Of a DNA stretch of 64,000 nt, positions 27,058-37,720 are shown piece by piece. The stretch covers positions 1 through 64,000 of the forward strand of contig JAHIUW010000004.1 of assembly GCA_018816865.1 (NCBI GenBank). The letters are read 5' to 3'. This DNA comes from Pseudomonadota bacterium. GTDB taxonomy: Bacteria > Desulfobacterota > Desulfovibrionia > Desulfovibrionales > Desulfovibrionaceae. The stretch's first letter is position 1, and every line of letters begins with the position of its first letter. Under the pieces are notes generated by a model. The model worked only from the letters and a program-made list of their open reading frames with translations, was not told the origin of the DNA and made no database searches. Both the position numbers and the translations under genes were made by a program.

Positions 27058-27951
27058 ATGTCTGATGCACGGTTCGAAAAGCTCGCCAGGGCCCTGACGC
27101 TGGGGCTGGGGGCGATGTCCCCCGTGGACGGCGAGGTCTTGCGATTTGCCGAGGATGCCTTGGGTCTTGCCGATTCCTGGCAGTGGAACACGGTGTTCAA
27201 TGATCCGGGCGACCCCCACCGCGAGATGTTGGTCGAGTTGCTGCTGTTTCCGGATTCCGGGATGATGCAGACCTTGGAATCGCTGTTGGTCGGGGAGCAC
27301 GGCACGGATGCCGAGGCCGCTGCCTTGACGGATGCCCTGATCGGGAAGCCGGCCTGTTTTCTGCTGCCCCAAGGGGAGGCGTTGCGCTTTTTGCTGAGTG
27401 CTGCCGATGCGCGATTGTTGGTCCGCAGGCTGCGCCTGACCCGCAGCACCCCTGTTCATGTCCAGGCTGCCCTGGAAGGTCTGTCTGAAGAGGTGATTCT
27501 TGTGGCGCGTCTGCGGCTGCGTCGGGCCAGGTTCACCTGGAACGCCCGTGCGGGGCATTTCATGCGAGCCTTGATCGCCAGCCTGGGGCTGCATCCGATC
27601 TTTCCGGAGTTGCTGGACTACTCCTGCCTGTTTCTTGAGGCCGAAGACGAGGGTGACGATTTGGCCGCCGCCATGGTCAGGCGTCGACAGGAAGCCGAGC
27701 TGCATCTGAAGAACCACCAAGCCTTCCAGGAACGATTGGCGAAGAGTAATTTCGAGACCATGCACCTGGCCGGGGATCAGGCCCCGCATGTCGAGCCCAC
27801 GGCGCTTGTGCGCGAGATTCGGGCCTTGGACATGATCTGTCCGGCGGTGTTCGGACGACCTGCTGTTTCTGGCCGGATGGACCGGAACCTGGGGCAATTC
27901 GCCGGTGCGCAGGGTGTACGGGACCTGTTGCGCCTCTTGGATGACGATTGA
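27058..27951 (+). CDS. Conserved hypothetical protein
   Basis: A 297-residue soluble protein that I cannot assign. The ATG at 27058 is chosen because GGAG lies five bases upstream; the frame is open further upstream without a ribosome site. The protein is rich in Leu, Ala and charged residues and looks largely helical (for example LRLRRARFTWNARAGHFMRA near residue 160). No signal peptide, membrane helix or metal motif is seen. It is divergent from the FapA-like gene and ends about 190 bases before bipA. Confidence 0.65.
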   Translation: MSDARFEKLARALTLGLGAMSPVDGEVLRFAEDALGLADSWQWNTVFNDPGDPHREMLVELLLFPDSGMMQTLESLLVGEHGTDAEAAALTDALIGKPACFLLPQGEALRFLLSAADARLLVRRLRLTRSTPVHVQAALEGLSEEVILVARLRLRRARFTWNARAGHFMRALIASLGLHPIFPELLDYSCLFLEAEDEGDDLAAAMVRRRQEAELHLKNHQAFQERLAKSNFETMHLAGDQAPHVEPTALVREIRALDMICPAVFGRPAVSGRMDRNLGQFAGAQGVRDLLRLLDDD

Positions 27952-28143
27952 TCCTGCTGTTGCAGAACGATCAGACCAGAAGATGCCCTTGGCGCAGTGA
28001 TTCCGGAATCAACTCTGCTCTCGACGGTGGAGATCGTATTGGGCTGTCATGAAAATGCTGTAAGACTTTCTATTGCCATCCCCCTCGTGGTAGGATACCT
28101 AGGGCCTCCCATCCCGGGGTCTCCCATACTATAAGGAATTGAC

Positions 28144-29988
<1,845 letters not shown>

Positions 29989-30040
29989 GAGCCTCTTTGG
30001 GGCCCTGACCATCTCCTTTTGTTTTTTGTCATAGTATTCT

Positions 30041-30117
30041 ACACCCCTGCGTGGAGACTGACTCGCCTGCGTCCCTTTGGGAACCCAGGTGGGCACCATG
30101 TCCCCGGGCAGGGGTGT
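30041..30117 (+). ncRNA. Candidate structured leader RNA upstream of EamA exporter
   Basis: ACACCCCTGC (30041-30050) pairs perfectly with GCAGGGGTGT (30108-30117), enclosing 57 bases. Inside, CGCCTG (30064-30069) pairs with CAGGTG (30086-30091) and caps a TCCC/GGGA hairpin. The element lies 33 bases before the EamA start and is followed by a T-rich stretch. It could be a riboswitch or attenuator, or simply the hairpin of a terminator for the upstream gene. I could not match it to a known riboswitch consensus. Confidence 0.45.
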
Positions 30118-30150
30118 TGTTTTATTTCCAGAGAGAAGAGTGAACCCACA

Positions 30151-31035
30151 ATGAAGACCCGTGATCTTGTATTGGCCCTGATTGTGGCCGTGGTTTGGGG
30201 GTTCACCTTCGTGGTCATCGAGGTGGGGCTGACAAGCTTTCCTCCGCTGTTGTTTTCGGCCCTGCGGTTCTTCGCAGCGGCCTTTCCGGCGGTCTTCTTC
30301 GTGCGCCGGGGCAATGTTCCTTGGAATGTGATTTTTTCCGTGGGCCTGATTTTTGGGGCAGCTTATTTTGGTTTGCTGTTCGTGGGCATGAAGCTGGGGG
30401 TTCCGGCGGGATTGGCTTCACTGCTTGTGCAGATTCAAGCGGCGTTCACGGCCATTCTGGCTGCGGTCATATTGAAGGACCCGCCTGTTGCGGCCCAAAA
30501 GCTCGGCATGGGTATTGCCTTTGTCGGTATCGGCCTCATCGCCTGGGAATTTGTGGGCGAATCCTCCGGACTGGGGTTGACCATGGTTCTGGCCTCGGCC
30601 TTTGTCTGGTCCCTGTCCAACATCATCCTGAAGCGTGCCGGGAGCATCGACATGTTCCGGTTGATGATCTGGATGAGCCTGGTGCCCATCCTGCCGCTGC
30701 TGGGCCTGTCCGCCCTGACAGAAAGCGGACAGCTTGAGGCTCTGGCCTCGCTGGACCTGCGGGGCATCGGGGCAGTGCTCTATGTGGGTTATTGCGCCAC
30801 GGTGTTCGGGTTCGGAGTCTGGGGCGACCTCTTCAAGCGCTATCCACCCAACGTGGTGGCTCCGTTCTCCCTGCTGGTCCCGGTCTTTGGCATGACCTTT
30901 TCCTGGTTGCTGCTGGGCGAGGAATTCACCCTGCTCAAGCTGGGGGCCTCGGCCCTGGTGTTTGTGGGCCTGGCCACCAACGTCCTGGGGCGGATGCGCT
31001 ATGATGCGGTGTGCGCACGTCGTCGGATCCTGTGA
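30151..31035 (+). CDS. EamA-family (DMT superfamily) metabolite exporter
   Basis: A 294-residue inner-membrane protein with ten predicted helices arranged as two EamA repeats: VVWGFTFVVIEVGLTSFPPL opens the first and AFVWSLSNIILKRAG the second. Family members export amino acids or other metabolites. The ATG at 30151 follows a purine-rich AGAGAAGAG and gives the normal N terminus; the open frame runs upstream through the structured leader and is not credible there. The substrate is unknown, and no adjacent gene hints at it. Confidence 0.88.
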   Translation: MKTRDLVLALIVAVVWGFTFVVIEVGLTSFPPLLFSALRFFAAAFPAVFFVRRGNVPWNVIFSVGLIFGAAYFGLLFVGMKLGVPAGLASLLVQIQAAFTAILAAVILKDPPVAAQKLGMGIAFVGIGLIAWEFVGESSGLGLTMVLASAFVWSLSNIILKRAGSIDMFRLMIWMSLVPILPLLGLSALTESGQLEALASLDLRGIGAVLYVGYCATVFGFGVWGDLFKRYPPNVVAPFSLLVPVFGMTFSWLLLGEEFTLLKLGASALVFVGLATNVLGRMRYDAVCARRRIL

Positions 31036-31123
31036 CGGGGTTTTTTTCTCTGCCCCCTTGTCCATTTTGAACAATCGATAGATTCCTGTTGTACCCTGTA
31101 CGAAGCCGGTGTATTTGGGCTTC

Positions 31124-31729
31124 ATGTACAGAAATATTTCGCCCGAACAGGCTCTCGAACGGCTTCACAAGGGCAATCAGCGCTGGCTTTCCGGCAAACT
31201 TGAACACCCCAATCACGATGAGGAGCGCCGCCGCGCCACGGCTAGGGAAGGCCAGAAGCCTTTTGCCACCGTGCTGACCTGTTCCGACTCCAGGGTCGCT
31301 CCGGTGGTGCAATTCGACGTGGGCATCGGCGATATCTTCCAGGTGCGCGTGGCGGGCAACGTCTGTGGTCCGGATGTCTTGGGATCCATCGCCTTTGCGG
31401 TCCATGAACTGGGCACACCGGTGGTGCTCGTCCTGGGACATACGGGCTGTGGGGCCATTCAGGCCGCACTGGGCGGCAATCTGCCCGAGGGCGCGATCCC
31501 CCCGCTGGTGGAGAAGCTGAAGTCCGTGGTGGAACAGGCCAGGCGCGAATGCCCCCATTGTGGGCCGTTCACCTTGGGCAACCACGCCGCAGCCATCAAT
31601 GTGCGGAGCGTCTGCCGCGAAATCCTGGACGACAGTCCTGTGGTGCGCCGGGCCGTGGATGAGGGCCACACCGTGGTGGTGGGGGCGATGTACGATCTGG
31701 ACAGCGGCGAGGTGAGCTGGCTGGACTAA
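31124..31729 (+). CDS. Beta-class carbonic anhydrase
   Basis: A 201-residue enzyme that interconverts CO2 and bicarbonate. The zinc site is visible: Cys in LTCSDSRVAP, with the Asp-Arg dyad next to it, and His and Cys in GHTGCGAI. The N-terminal helix YRNISPEQALERLHKGNQRW is typical of this class. No signal peptide is seen, so it is cytoplasmic. ATG 31124 is chosen; a GTG at 31109 is in frame and equally possible, as neither has a strong ribosome site. A strong terminator follows. Confidence 0.93.
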   Translation: MYRNISPEQALERLHKGNQRWLSGKLEHPNHDEERRRATAREGQKPFATVLTCSDSRVAPVVQFDVGIGDIFQVRVAGNVCGPDVLGSIAFAVHELGTPVVLVLGHTGCGAIQAALGGNLPEGAIPPLVEKLKSVVEQARRECPHCGPFTLGNHAAAINVRSVCREILDDSPVVRRAVDEGHTVVVGAMYDLDSGEVSWLD

Positions 31730-31762
31730 CGGATCAACCCTTTCCCCGTGAAAACCCGCTTG

Positions 31763-31798
31763 CAGGCCGTTCCTAAGGAGCGGCCTGAGCTTTTTTTT
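31763..31798 (+). terminator. Rho-independent terminator after carbonic anhydrase
   Basis: An 11-bp stem (31763-31773 with 31777-31787, one G-U pair) closes on TAA and is followed by eight T. Confidence 0.93.
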
Positions 31799-32040
31799 CC
31801 GGGACGGTTAGGGTGCTGCTCCTCTCTCCCCGGATGTGAGTAAACCTGCCTGTTCTTCTCTGCGTCTCGGCGTTGGGCCGAATTCATCCGCTTCTTTGAC
31901 CTTTCCCCCCCTGGCACCAGATTCATCCTGCCGCCCCATCCAGATCAACACGGGCTGTTGAGGGCACCTCGCTGTAGACAGTTCGCATTGACGAAATCTC
32001 GCCCGTGGGGGTATTGTGATGGCTAATCAGGAGTGTCTTC

Positions 32041-33285
32041 ATGCCGCACGATGACAACGCAGAAACCCAAGGCCATGTGTTCTTTTCCAAGCAGCCCATC
32101 CTGGACGCCGACCGGCGCATCTGGGGCTATGAACTGCTCGGAGGGGAGGTGCGCCAGGGCATTTTTCGAGTCTTTCCAAAACAGGAAAGCACCGCCGCAA
32201 GCTTGAGTTCCAGTACCTATTATGGATTGCAGGAAGCCATGGCACGCGGCAAACGGGTGATGATCGCCTTTGACGCGGACAGCATCAGGGAAGGCTTGGC
32301 CAACGCCCTGCCTTCGGACCTGGGCTGGGTGCATCTGGCCCTGGATGCCAAGCCCGATGCGGCTCTGTTGAAGACCCTGGCGGATTTGCGTGCCGAGGGT
32401 TACGGCGTGGCCCTGGATGTGTCCCCCGGGTCACCGTCCCTGGCCGCCGCCAAGCAGGCCGATGTGCTGGTCATGGAACAAGTCCCCGGCGCGTTGCCTC
32501 CGGCCTTTGCCCGGCTGGCCGCAAAGAACGCCGATATGCTGGCCCGAGGCGTGCGCAGTCTGGAGCAGTTCCAGACCGCCCGCGACCAGGGCTACACCCT
32601 GTTCCAGGGGCCATTCTTCAAGGAACCAGAGATGGTGCCCGGCCGCAAGTTGACTTCCAATGAGGTCTCGCGCCTGCAGATGCTGCGCCTGCTGGAGGCC
32701 AAGGACCCGGACCCCGAAGGCCTGGGCGCAGTGATCAAGGGCGACATGGCCGTGAGTTTTCGGCTGCTCACCTTGCTCAACAGCCCGGCCTTTGGCCTGT
32801 TGCAGAAGGTGGAATCCGTGGACCATGCAGTGCGCTTGCTGGGTTGGGCCAAGCTCAAGAGCTGGCTGCGGGCCGTGCTTCTGGTCGACATGTCCGGTCA
32901 GGACGAGGCCCCCCAGGAGTTGGCCGCTCTGTCCATGCAGCGCGGGCGGTTTCTGGAATTGGTCACCACCGAGTATGACTACTGGGGCTTCAACCCGGGG
33001 ACTATGTTTCTGCTAGGCATGTTTTCGCTACTGGACACCATTCTGGGAATGCCCATGGCCGAGGTGGTGGAGCTGTTACCTTTGGACTCCAAGCTCAAGG
33101 CCTCGTTGCGGCGCGATCCCGGCAACGATCATCAATCCCTGTTCGATCTGATCACGAGTCTGGAGGATGGCGACTGGTCTGCATTCCAGAATATGGCCGG
33201 ACGGTTGGGCTTCGAGCAGGAGTCGATCAAGACCTCGTATGCCGCGGCCATGGAGTGGACAGGGGTCTTTTTTGCAGCGAAATAG
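32041..33285 (+). CDS. EAL-like and HDOD domain signalling protein (YuxH type)
   Basis: A 414-residue protein. Residues 10-205 resemble an EAL domain that has lost its catalytic residues: it begins FFSKQPILDADRRIWGYELL, where the EAL motif is replaced by YELL, and later metal ligands are absent. Residues 210-405 form an HDOD domain (MAVSFRLLTLLNSPAFGLLQ, LGWAKLKSWLRAVLLVD). Such proteins are regulatory scaffolds rather than phosphodiesterases. No partner is adjacent. It is transcribed alone. Confidence 0.85.
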   Translation: MPHDDNAETQGHVFFSKQPILDADRRIWGYELLGGEVRQGIFRVFPKQESTAASLSSSTYYGLQEAMARGKRVMIAFDADSIREGLANALPSDLGWVHLALDAKPDAALLKTLADLRAEGYGVALDVSPGSPSLAAAKQADVLVMEQVPGALPPAFARLAAKNADMLARGVRSLEQFQTARDQGYTLFQGPFFKEPEMVPGRKLTSNEVSRLQMLRLLEAKDPDPEGLGAVIKGDMAVSFRLLTLLNSPAFGLLQKVESVDHAVRLLGWAKLKSWLRAVLLVDMSGQDEAPQELAALSMQRGRFLELVTTEYDYWGFNPGTMFLLGMFSLLDTILGMPMAEVVELLPLDSKLKASLRRDPGNDHQSLFDLITSLEDGDWSAFQNMAGRLGFEQESIKTSYAAAMEWTGVFFAAK

Positions 33286-33379
33286 CGGGAGTCCCGCAAG
33301 GCCCACAAGTTGCCTGCGTGCTTTGGATGCCGACAAGACAGGGCCGACGCACGGCGATCATCTGCGAGTGCAAGGACAG

Positions 33380-33424
33380 ACGAAAACAACAAGGTCCGCC
33401 GTTCCCCTGGGGAACGGCGGACCT
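33380..33424 (-). terminator. Rho-independent terminator of glgP
   Basis: A nearly perfect palindrome with 16-bp arms spans 33392-33424, core CCGTTCCCC/GGGGAACGG. On the minus strand it is followed by TGTTGTTTTCG, a T-rich tail, so it terminates the phosphorylase gene that ends at 33475. Confidence 0.85.
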
Positions 33425-33474
33425 CCATTATGTCCTGGGCAACGCCAGGCTGAAGTCGCGTTCGAGAGGGGGCT

Positions 33475-35946
33475 CTACGCCCCCAGCGGCGGGGCATTCC
33501 AAATGCGCGAGGCGTATTCCTTCACCGCCCGGTCGCTGGAGAACTTGCCCATGTTCGCCGTGTTCAGGATGGAGATGCGCGTCCAGGCTTCGGGGTCGTC
33601 GTACAGTCGGTCCACGCCGGCCTGGGCGTCCATGTACGCCCGGAAATCGGCCAGCAGCAGATACCAGTCGCCGTGCTCCACCAGCGCATCCTTGATGGGC
33701 GCAAAGCGTCCCGGGTCGTCCGGGCTGAAGGTCCCGTCACCGAGCATCTGTAACACCCGGGCGAGTTCCGGATCGTTTTCGTAATACTTGGACGGGTCGT
33801 AGCCGCCGCTGCGCAGGGCCTCGACCTCGGGGGCCGTGAGTCCGAAGATAAAGATGTTCTCCGGCCCCACCTCTTCCATGATCTCCACGTTGGCGCCGTC
33901 CAGGGTGCCGATGGTCAGGGCTCCGTTCAGGGAAAACTTCATGTTGCCCGTGCCCGAGGCCTCCATGCCCGCCGTGGATATCTGCTCCGAGAGGTCGGCG
34001 GCAGGGATGATCTTTTCGGCTTGGGAGATGCAGTAGTTGGGCAGGAAGATGACCCGCAGCAGGCCCTGCATGGCCGGATCGGCGTTGACCTTGTCGGCCA
34101 CGGAGTTGATGAGCTTGATGATCAGCTTGGCCTGATGATAGCCGGGAGCGGCCTTGCCGCCGATGAACATCGTGCGCGGCGTGTGCCCCCCGCCTGGATC
34201 ATCCTTGATGCGGTTGTAGCGCGCAATGATGTGCATCACGTTCAGCAGCTGGCGCTTGTATTCGTGCATCCGCTTGACCTGCACGTCGAACATGGATTTT
34301 GGGTTCACCCCCATATTCACCTTGCGCAGCACGTAGCGCGCAAAGCGTTTCTTGTTCTCCAGCTTGGCCTCGGCCCAGCGGGCGCGAAAGGCCGGGTCCT
34401 CGGCCAGGGGCACCAGTTTCTTCAGCTGGTCCAGATCGACGATCCAGTCAGCTCCGATGGTTTCGGTGATCAGCCGTGAGAGGATGGGGTTGGCCTGGAG
34501 CAGCCAGCGCCGGGGCGTGATGCCGTTGGTCACGTTGATCAGTTTGCCGGGGTAGAAGGTGTTGAAATCACGGAACAGTCCATCCTGCAGAATCTTGCTG
34601 TGCAGGGCGGCCACACCGTTGACGCAATGGCTGCCGACGATGGCCAGGTTGGCCATGCGCACCGTGCGCACGTCCCCCTCGCCGATGATCGACATGCGCG
34701 ACAGACGGCCCTCGTCGCCGGGATAGCGCGCGGCCACCTCAGCCAGGAAGCGGCGGTTGATCTCGAAGATGATCTCCAGATGCCGGGGCAGCAGGTTGCC
34801 TACCAGTTCCAGGGGCCAGGTCTCCAGGGCCTCGGGCAGCACGGTGTGGTTGGTGTAGGCGAAGGTGCGGGAGCTGATGTCCCAGGCCGCTTCCCAGGTC
34901 AGGAAATGCTCGTCCAGCAGGATGCGCATCAGTTCCGGGATGGCGATGGACGGATGCGTGTCGTTGAGCTGCACGGCCACGTAGTCCGGGAACGAGGTGA
35001 GCGAGCCGTGCAGTTTCATGTGCCTGCGCATGATGTCGCAGAAGGTGGCGGCCACCAGAAAATACTGCTGTTTGAGGCGCAGCTCGCGGCCCTGCTCCAG
35101 CTTGTCGTTGGGGTACAGGACCTTGGTGATATTTTCGCTGACCACCTTTTGTTCCATGGCTCCCATGTAGTCGCCCTGATTGAACTCCGTTAAACCAAAG
35201 CCCTCGCTGGACTGGGCGGACCAGAGGCGCATGTTGGTCACGTGGCTGGCGCCGTAGCCCGGGATGAGGATGTCGCAGGGCATGGCCTTGACCTTCTCGG
35301 TCTCCACCCAGCGGCTGAGTTGCTTTCCATCCTGGTCCTCGTAGACCTCTGTATGGCCGTAGAAATACACGTCGTACAGGCTCTCGCGGCGCACGACCTC
35401 CCAGGGACTGCCGTGCCTGCGCCAGTTGTCGCAGCGCTCCTCCTGCCAGCCGTTGTTGATGGTCTGATGGAAGATGCCGTAGTCGTACATGATGCCGTAG
35501 CCGTAACCGGGGATGCGCAGGCTGGCCATGGAATCCATGTAGCACGAGGCCAGACGCCCCAGGCCGCCGTTGCCCAGGCCCGCGTCCCACTCCTCCTCCT
35601 CCAGGTCCTCCAGGGTGAAGCCGAGGCCTTCCACCACGGGGCGGGTGGCCTCGTCCATCTTCATGTTCACCAGATAGTTCATGAGAAACCGCCCGGGCAG
35701 GAACTCCATGGACAGGTAATAGACGCGTTTGACCATGGCGTCGTAATAGGAGCGTTGGGTCTCGATCCACATATTGATCAGCCGGTCGCGGACGCTGTAG
35801 GCCAGGCCCTGGAAATAGCGGTATTTGTTTTTGGCCACGGGATCGTTGGCCAGGTTGGACAGGATGTGCCGTTGGATGTCCTGGGCCAAGGTATCCATAT
35901 TCTGGAGCTGTTCGATTTTGGGACGCTTGTCGGTCTTTTTGGACAT
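33475..35946 (-). CDS. glgP: Glycogen/starch phosphorylase
   Basis: An 823-residue enzyme releasing glucose 1-phosphate from alpha-1,4-glucans, the normal length. Conserved stretches are seen: GLGNGGLGRLASCYMDSMA near the N-terminal third, the TNHTVLPEALE loop, the pyridoxal-phosphate lysine in EASGTGNMKFSLNGAL and the TIGTLDGANVEI segment. ATG 35946 is preferred because GAGG lies upstream; the longer frame adds residues absent from the family. No other glycogen genes are in the window. Confidence 0.97.
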   Translation of the reverse strand: MSKKTDKRPKIEQLQNMDTLAQDIQRHILSNLANDPVAKNKYRYFQGLAYSVRDRLINMWIETQRSYYDAMVKRVYYLSMEFLPGRFLMNYLVNMKMDEATRPVVEGLGFTLEDLEEEEWDAGLGNGGLGRLASCYMDSMASLRIPGYGYGIMYDYGIFHQTINNGWQEERCDNWRRHGSPWEVVRRESLYDVYFYGHTEVYEDQDGKQLSRWVETEKVKAMPCDILIPGYGASHVTNMRLWSAQSSEGFGLTEFNQGDYMGAMEQKVVSENITKVLYPNDKLEQGRELRLKQQYFLVAATFCDIMRRHMKLHGSLTSFPDYVAVQLNDTHPSIAIPELMRILLDEHFLTWEAAWDISSRTFAYTNHTVLPEALETWPLELVGNLLPRHLEIIFEINRRFLAEVAARYPGDEGRLSRMSIIGEGDVRTVRMANLAIVGSHCVNGVAALHSKILQDGLFRDFNTFYPGKLINVTNGITPRRWLLQANPILSRLITETIGADWIVDLDQLKKLVPLAEDPAFRARWAEAKLENKKRFARYVLRKVNMGVNPKSMFDVQVKRMHEYKRQLLNVMHIIARYNRIKDDPGGGHTPRTMFIGGKAAPGYHQAKLIIKLINSVADKVNADPAMQGLLRVIFLPNYCISQAEKIIPAADLSEQISTAGMEASGTGNMKFSLNGALTIGTLDGANVEIMEEVGPENIFIFGLTAPEVEALRSGGYDPSKYYENDPELARVLQMLGDGTFSPDDPGRFAPIKDALVEHGDWYLLLADFRAYMDAQAGVDRLYDDPEAWTRISILNTANMGKFSSDRAVKEYASRIWNAPPLGA

Positions 35947-36370
35947 GAAGTTGACCTCGACTTGTGGTGGACGGATTGCCCAGTTCTCGGGACATACAAT
36001 AGGATGTCCCAACTCCCGGGCTTTTCGTCAAGGGAGATTTATCCACCGGGCGAACGCTTTCGGCATGCGGATAGCCGTTTTCGCCACCTGAGATCGCGTA
36101 TCGAACGGGGCTATCGTTGTGCCAAGGGCTTGACAATGGTCCAACCTTCATGCCGCGAAACTCGTCCATGCCTGGGCGTAGGCGTGTTCGGGAAGCGCGG
36201 TTTTGATCTCTCCTGTCCGCGACAGGAAGCCATGGAGGATCAATCCTGTCGGTCATGGAGGGGAGGGGCAAAGGCAGCGTCTGCGCAGCCGGGGGTCGCC
36301 TGAAAGAAGGCGTTTCCCTGCCTGCCGTGAGGCTGGGCGTATTTCATTTCCGGCGCAGGCGATGTGCTGC
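35947..36370. other. Intergenic region upstream of glgP
   Basis: About 424 bases between two minus-strand genes. It holds an inverted repeat, GGGACAT at 35989-35995 with ATGTCCC at 36004-36010, some 45 bases before the glgP start, which could be an operator. No gene is supported. Confidence 0.4.
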
Positions 36371-37486
36371 TCAACCCTGGCGGCAGGGCGGTTGTGGCGT
36401 CCCGGGTTTGGTGAACACGATCTGCCAGAGCTGGATGTCCCGTGCCCGGAAGGCCCCGGCGCACGACAGCAGATAATACTCCCACATCCGTCTGAAGTCC
36501 TCCGTGTATCGTTCCTTGAGGTTCTCCCAGCCGTTGCTGAAGCGTCTGTGCCAGGCCATGAGGGTTTTGTCGTAATGCGTGCCGAGGTTGTGCCAGTCTT
36601 CGACGACGAACAGGCCCTCGGCCGCGCCGGCGATCTGCTTGATGGAGGGCAGCATGCCCCGGGGGAAGATGTAGCGCCGGATCCAGGGATCGCAGGAGCG
36701 CATGGACTCGTTGCCGCCGATGGTGTGCAGCAGGAAGCTCCCTCCGTCCTTCAGGCGCTGGTGGCAGGTTTCCATGAAGGTCCTGTAATTCTTGATGCCC
36801 ACATGCTCGAACATGCCCACTGAAACGATTCTGTCGAAGCTGCCGTCCACGTCGCGATAGTCCTTGAGTTGCACGGAGACGGGCAGTCCCTGACAGGCCT
36901 GGCTGGCAAAGGCTACCTGTTCGCGGGAGATGTTCACGGCCGTGACCTCGGTCCCGTGCTCTGAGGCCAGGTAGCGCGCCAGCCCACCCCAGCCGCAGCC
37001 GATATCCAGCACCCTGAGGCCGGGGGCGAGGCTCAGCTTGGCGGCGATCAACTCCATCTTGGCCTGCTGGGCCTGGTCCAGGTCGTCGCAGTCCTTGAAG
37101 TAGGCGCAGCTGTAAAGGTTGTGCCGGTCCAGGAAGGTTCCGAACAGGTCGTTGCCAAGGTCGTAGTGCCTGCGCGCCACGTGCCTGGCCCCATTGCGTG
37201 TCTGGAGGTTGAACAGCAGGTCGGGCAGTGCGGAGAGGACGAGCCGCCAATTGTTGCGCAGCCTCTTGTCCAGTTGGGCCTTCAAGACGCGGCAGATCAT
37301 TTCGTCGATCCGCTCGCAGTCCCACCAGCCGTCCATATAGGCCTCGCCCATTCCGAGGTTTCCTTCTCGCAGGATTCTGGGGAAGAGTCTCTCGTCGTGG
37401 ACTTGGATGTCCCAGGGCCGGTTGCCGTTGGTATGGACGCCCGCCAGTGCCAGTAACCGTTCGATGATGCGCCGAGCCCGATGCAT
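36371..37486 (-). CDS. cfa: Cyclopropane-fatty-acyl-phospholipid synthase
   Basis: A 371-residue S-adenosylmethionine-dependent enzyme that adds a methylene across phospholipid double bonds. The SAM-binding motif VLDIGCGWGGLARYLA is intact, with ARRHYDLGNDLFGTFLD before it and the family signature in SVGMFEHVGIKNY and DNWHNLG-like WHNLGTHYDKTL. The N-terminal region of about 100 residues is the lipid-binding part. ATG 37486 is chosen because GGAGG sits five bases upstream. It is probably a single gene in stress-related membrane adaptation. Confidence 0.95.
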   Translation of the reverse strand: MHRARRIIERLLALAGVHTNGNRPWDIQVHDERLFPRILREGNLGMGEAYMDGWWDCERIDEMICRVLKAQLDKRLRNNWRLVLSALPDLLFNLQTRNGARHVARRHYDLGNDLFGTFLDRHNLYSCAYFKDCDDLDQAQQAKMELIAAKLSLAPGLRVLDIGCGWGGLARYLASEHGTEVTAVNISREQVAFASQACQGLPVSVQLKDYRDVDGSFDRIVSVGMFEHVGIKNYRTFMETCHQRLKDGGSFLLHTIGGNESMRSCDPWIRRYIFPRGMLPSIKQIAGAAEGLFVVEDWHNLGTHYDKTLMAWHRRFSNGWENLKERYTEDFRRMWEYYLLSCAGAFRARDIQLWQIVFTKPGTPQPPCRQG

Positions 37487-37720
37487 GGTTCCTCCATGGC
37501 ATGGTTGGGCAGGGAGAGTGGACAAAAGTGGCTGGCGTCGTTGATTCGCAAGTCGGGTCATTGCATGGGGTGGCGAGCTGTCCCTGCCAATGTTCAGGGG
37601 GCGCCCCTGCCCCCGCAGCCCCTCAAATGGGCGGGAGCCAGGGCGTGGCCGAAAAACTCTTGGCTATAAATAGCCTAGTCGATTGTCCCTGGGGTTGGCA
37701 AGGCCTTGCTCAAACGGAGG

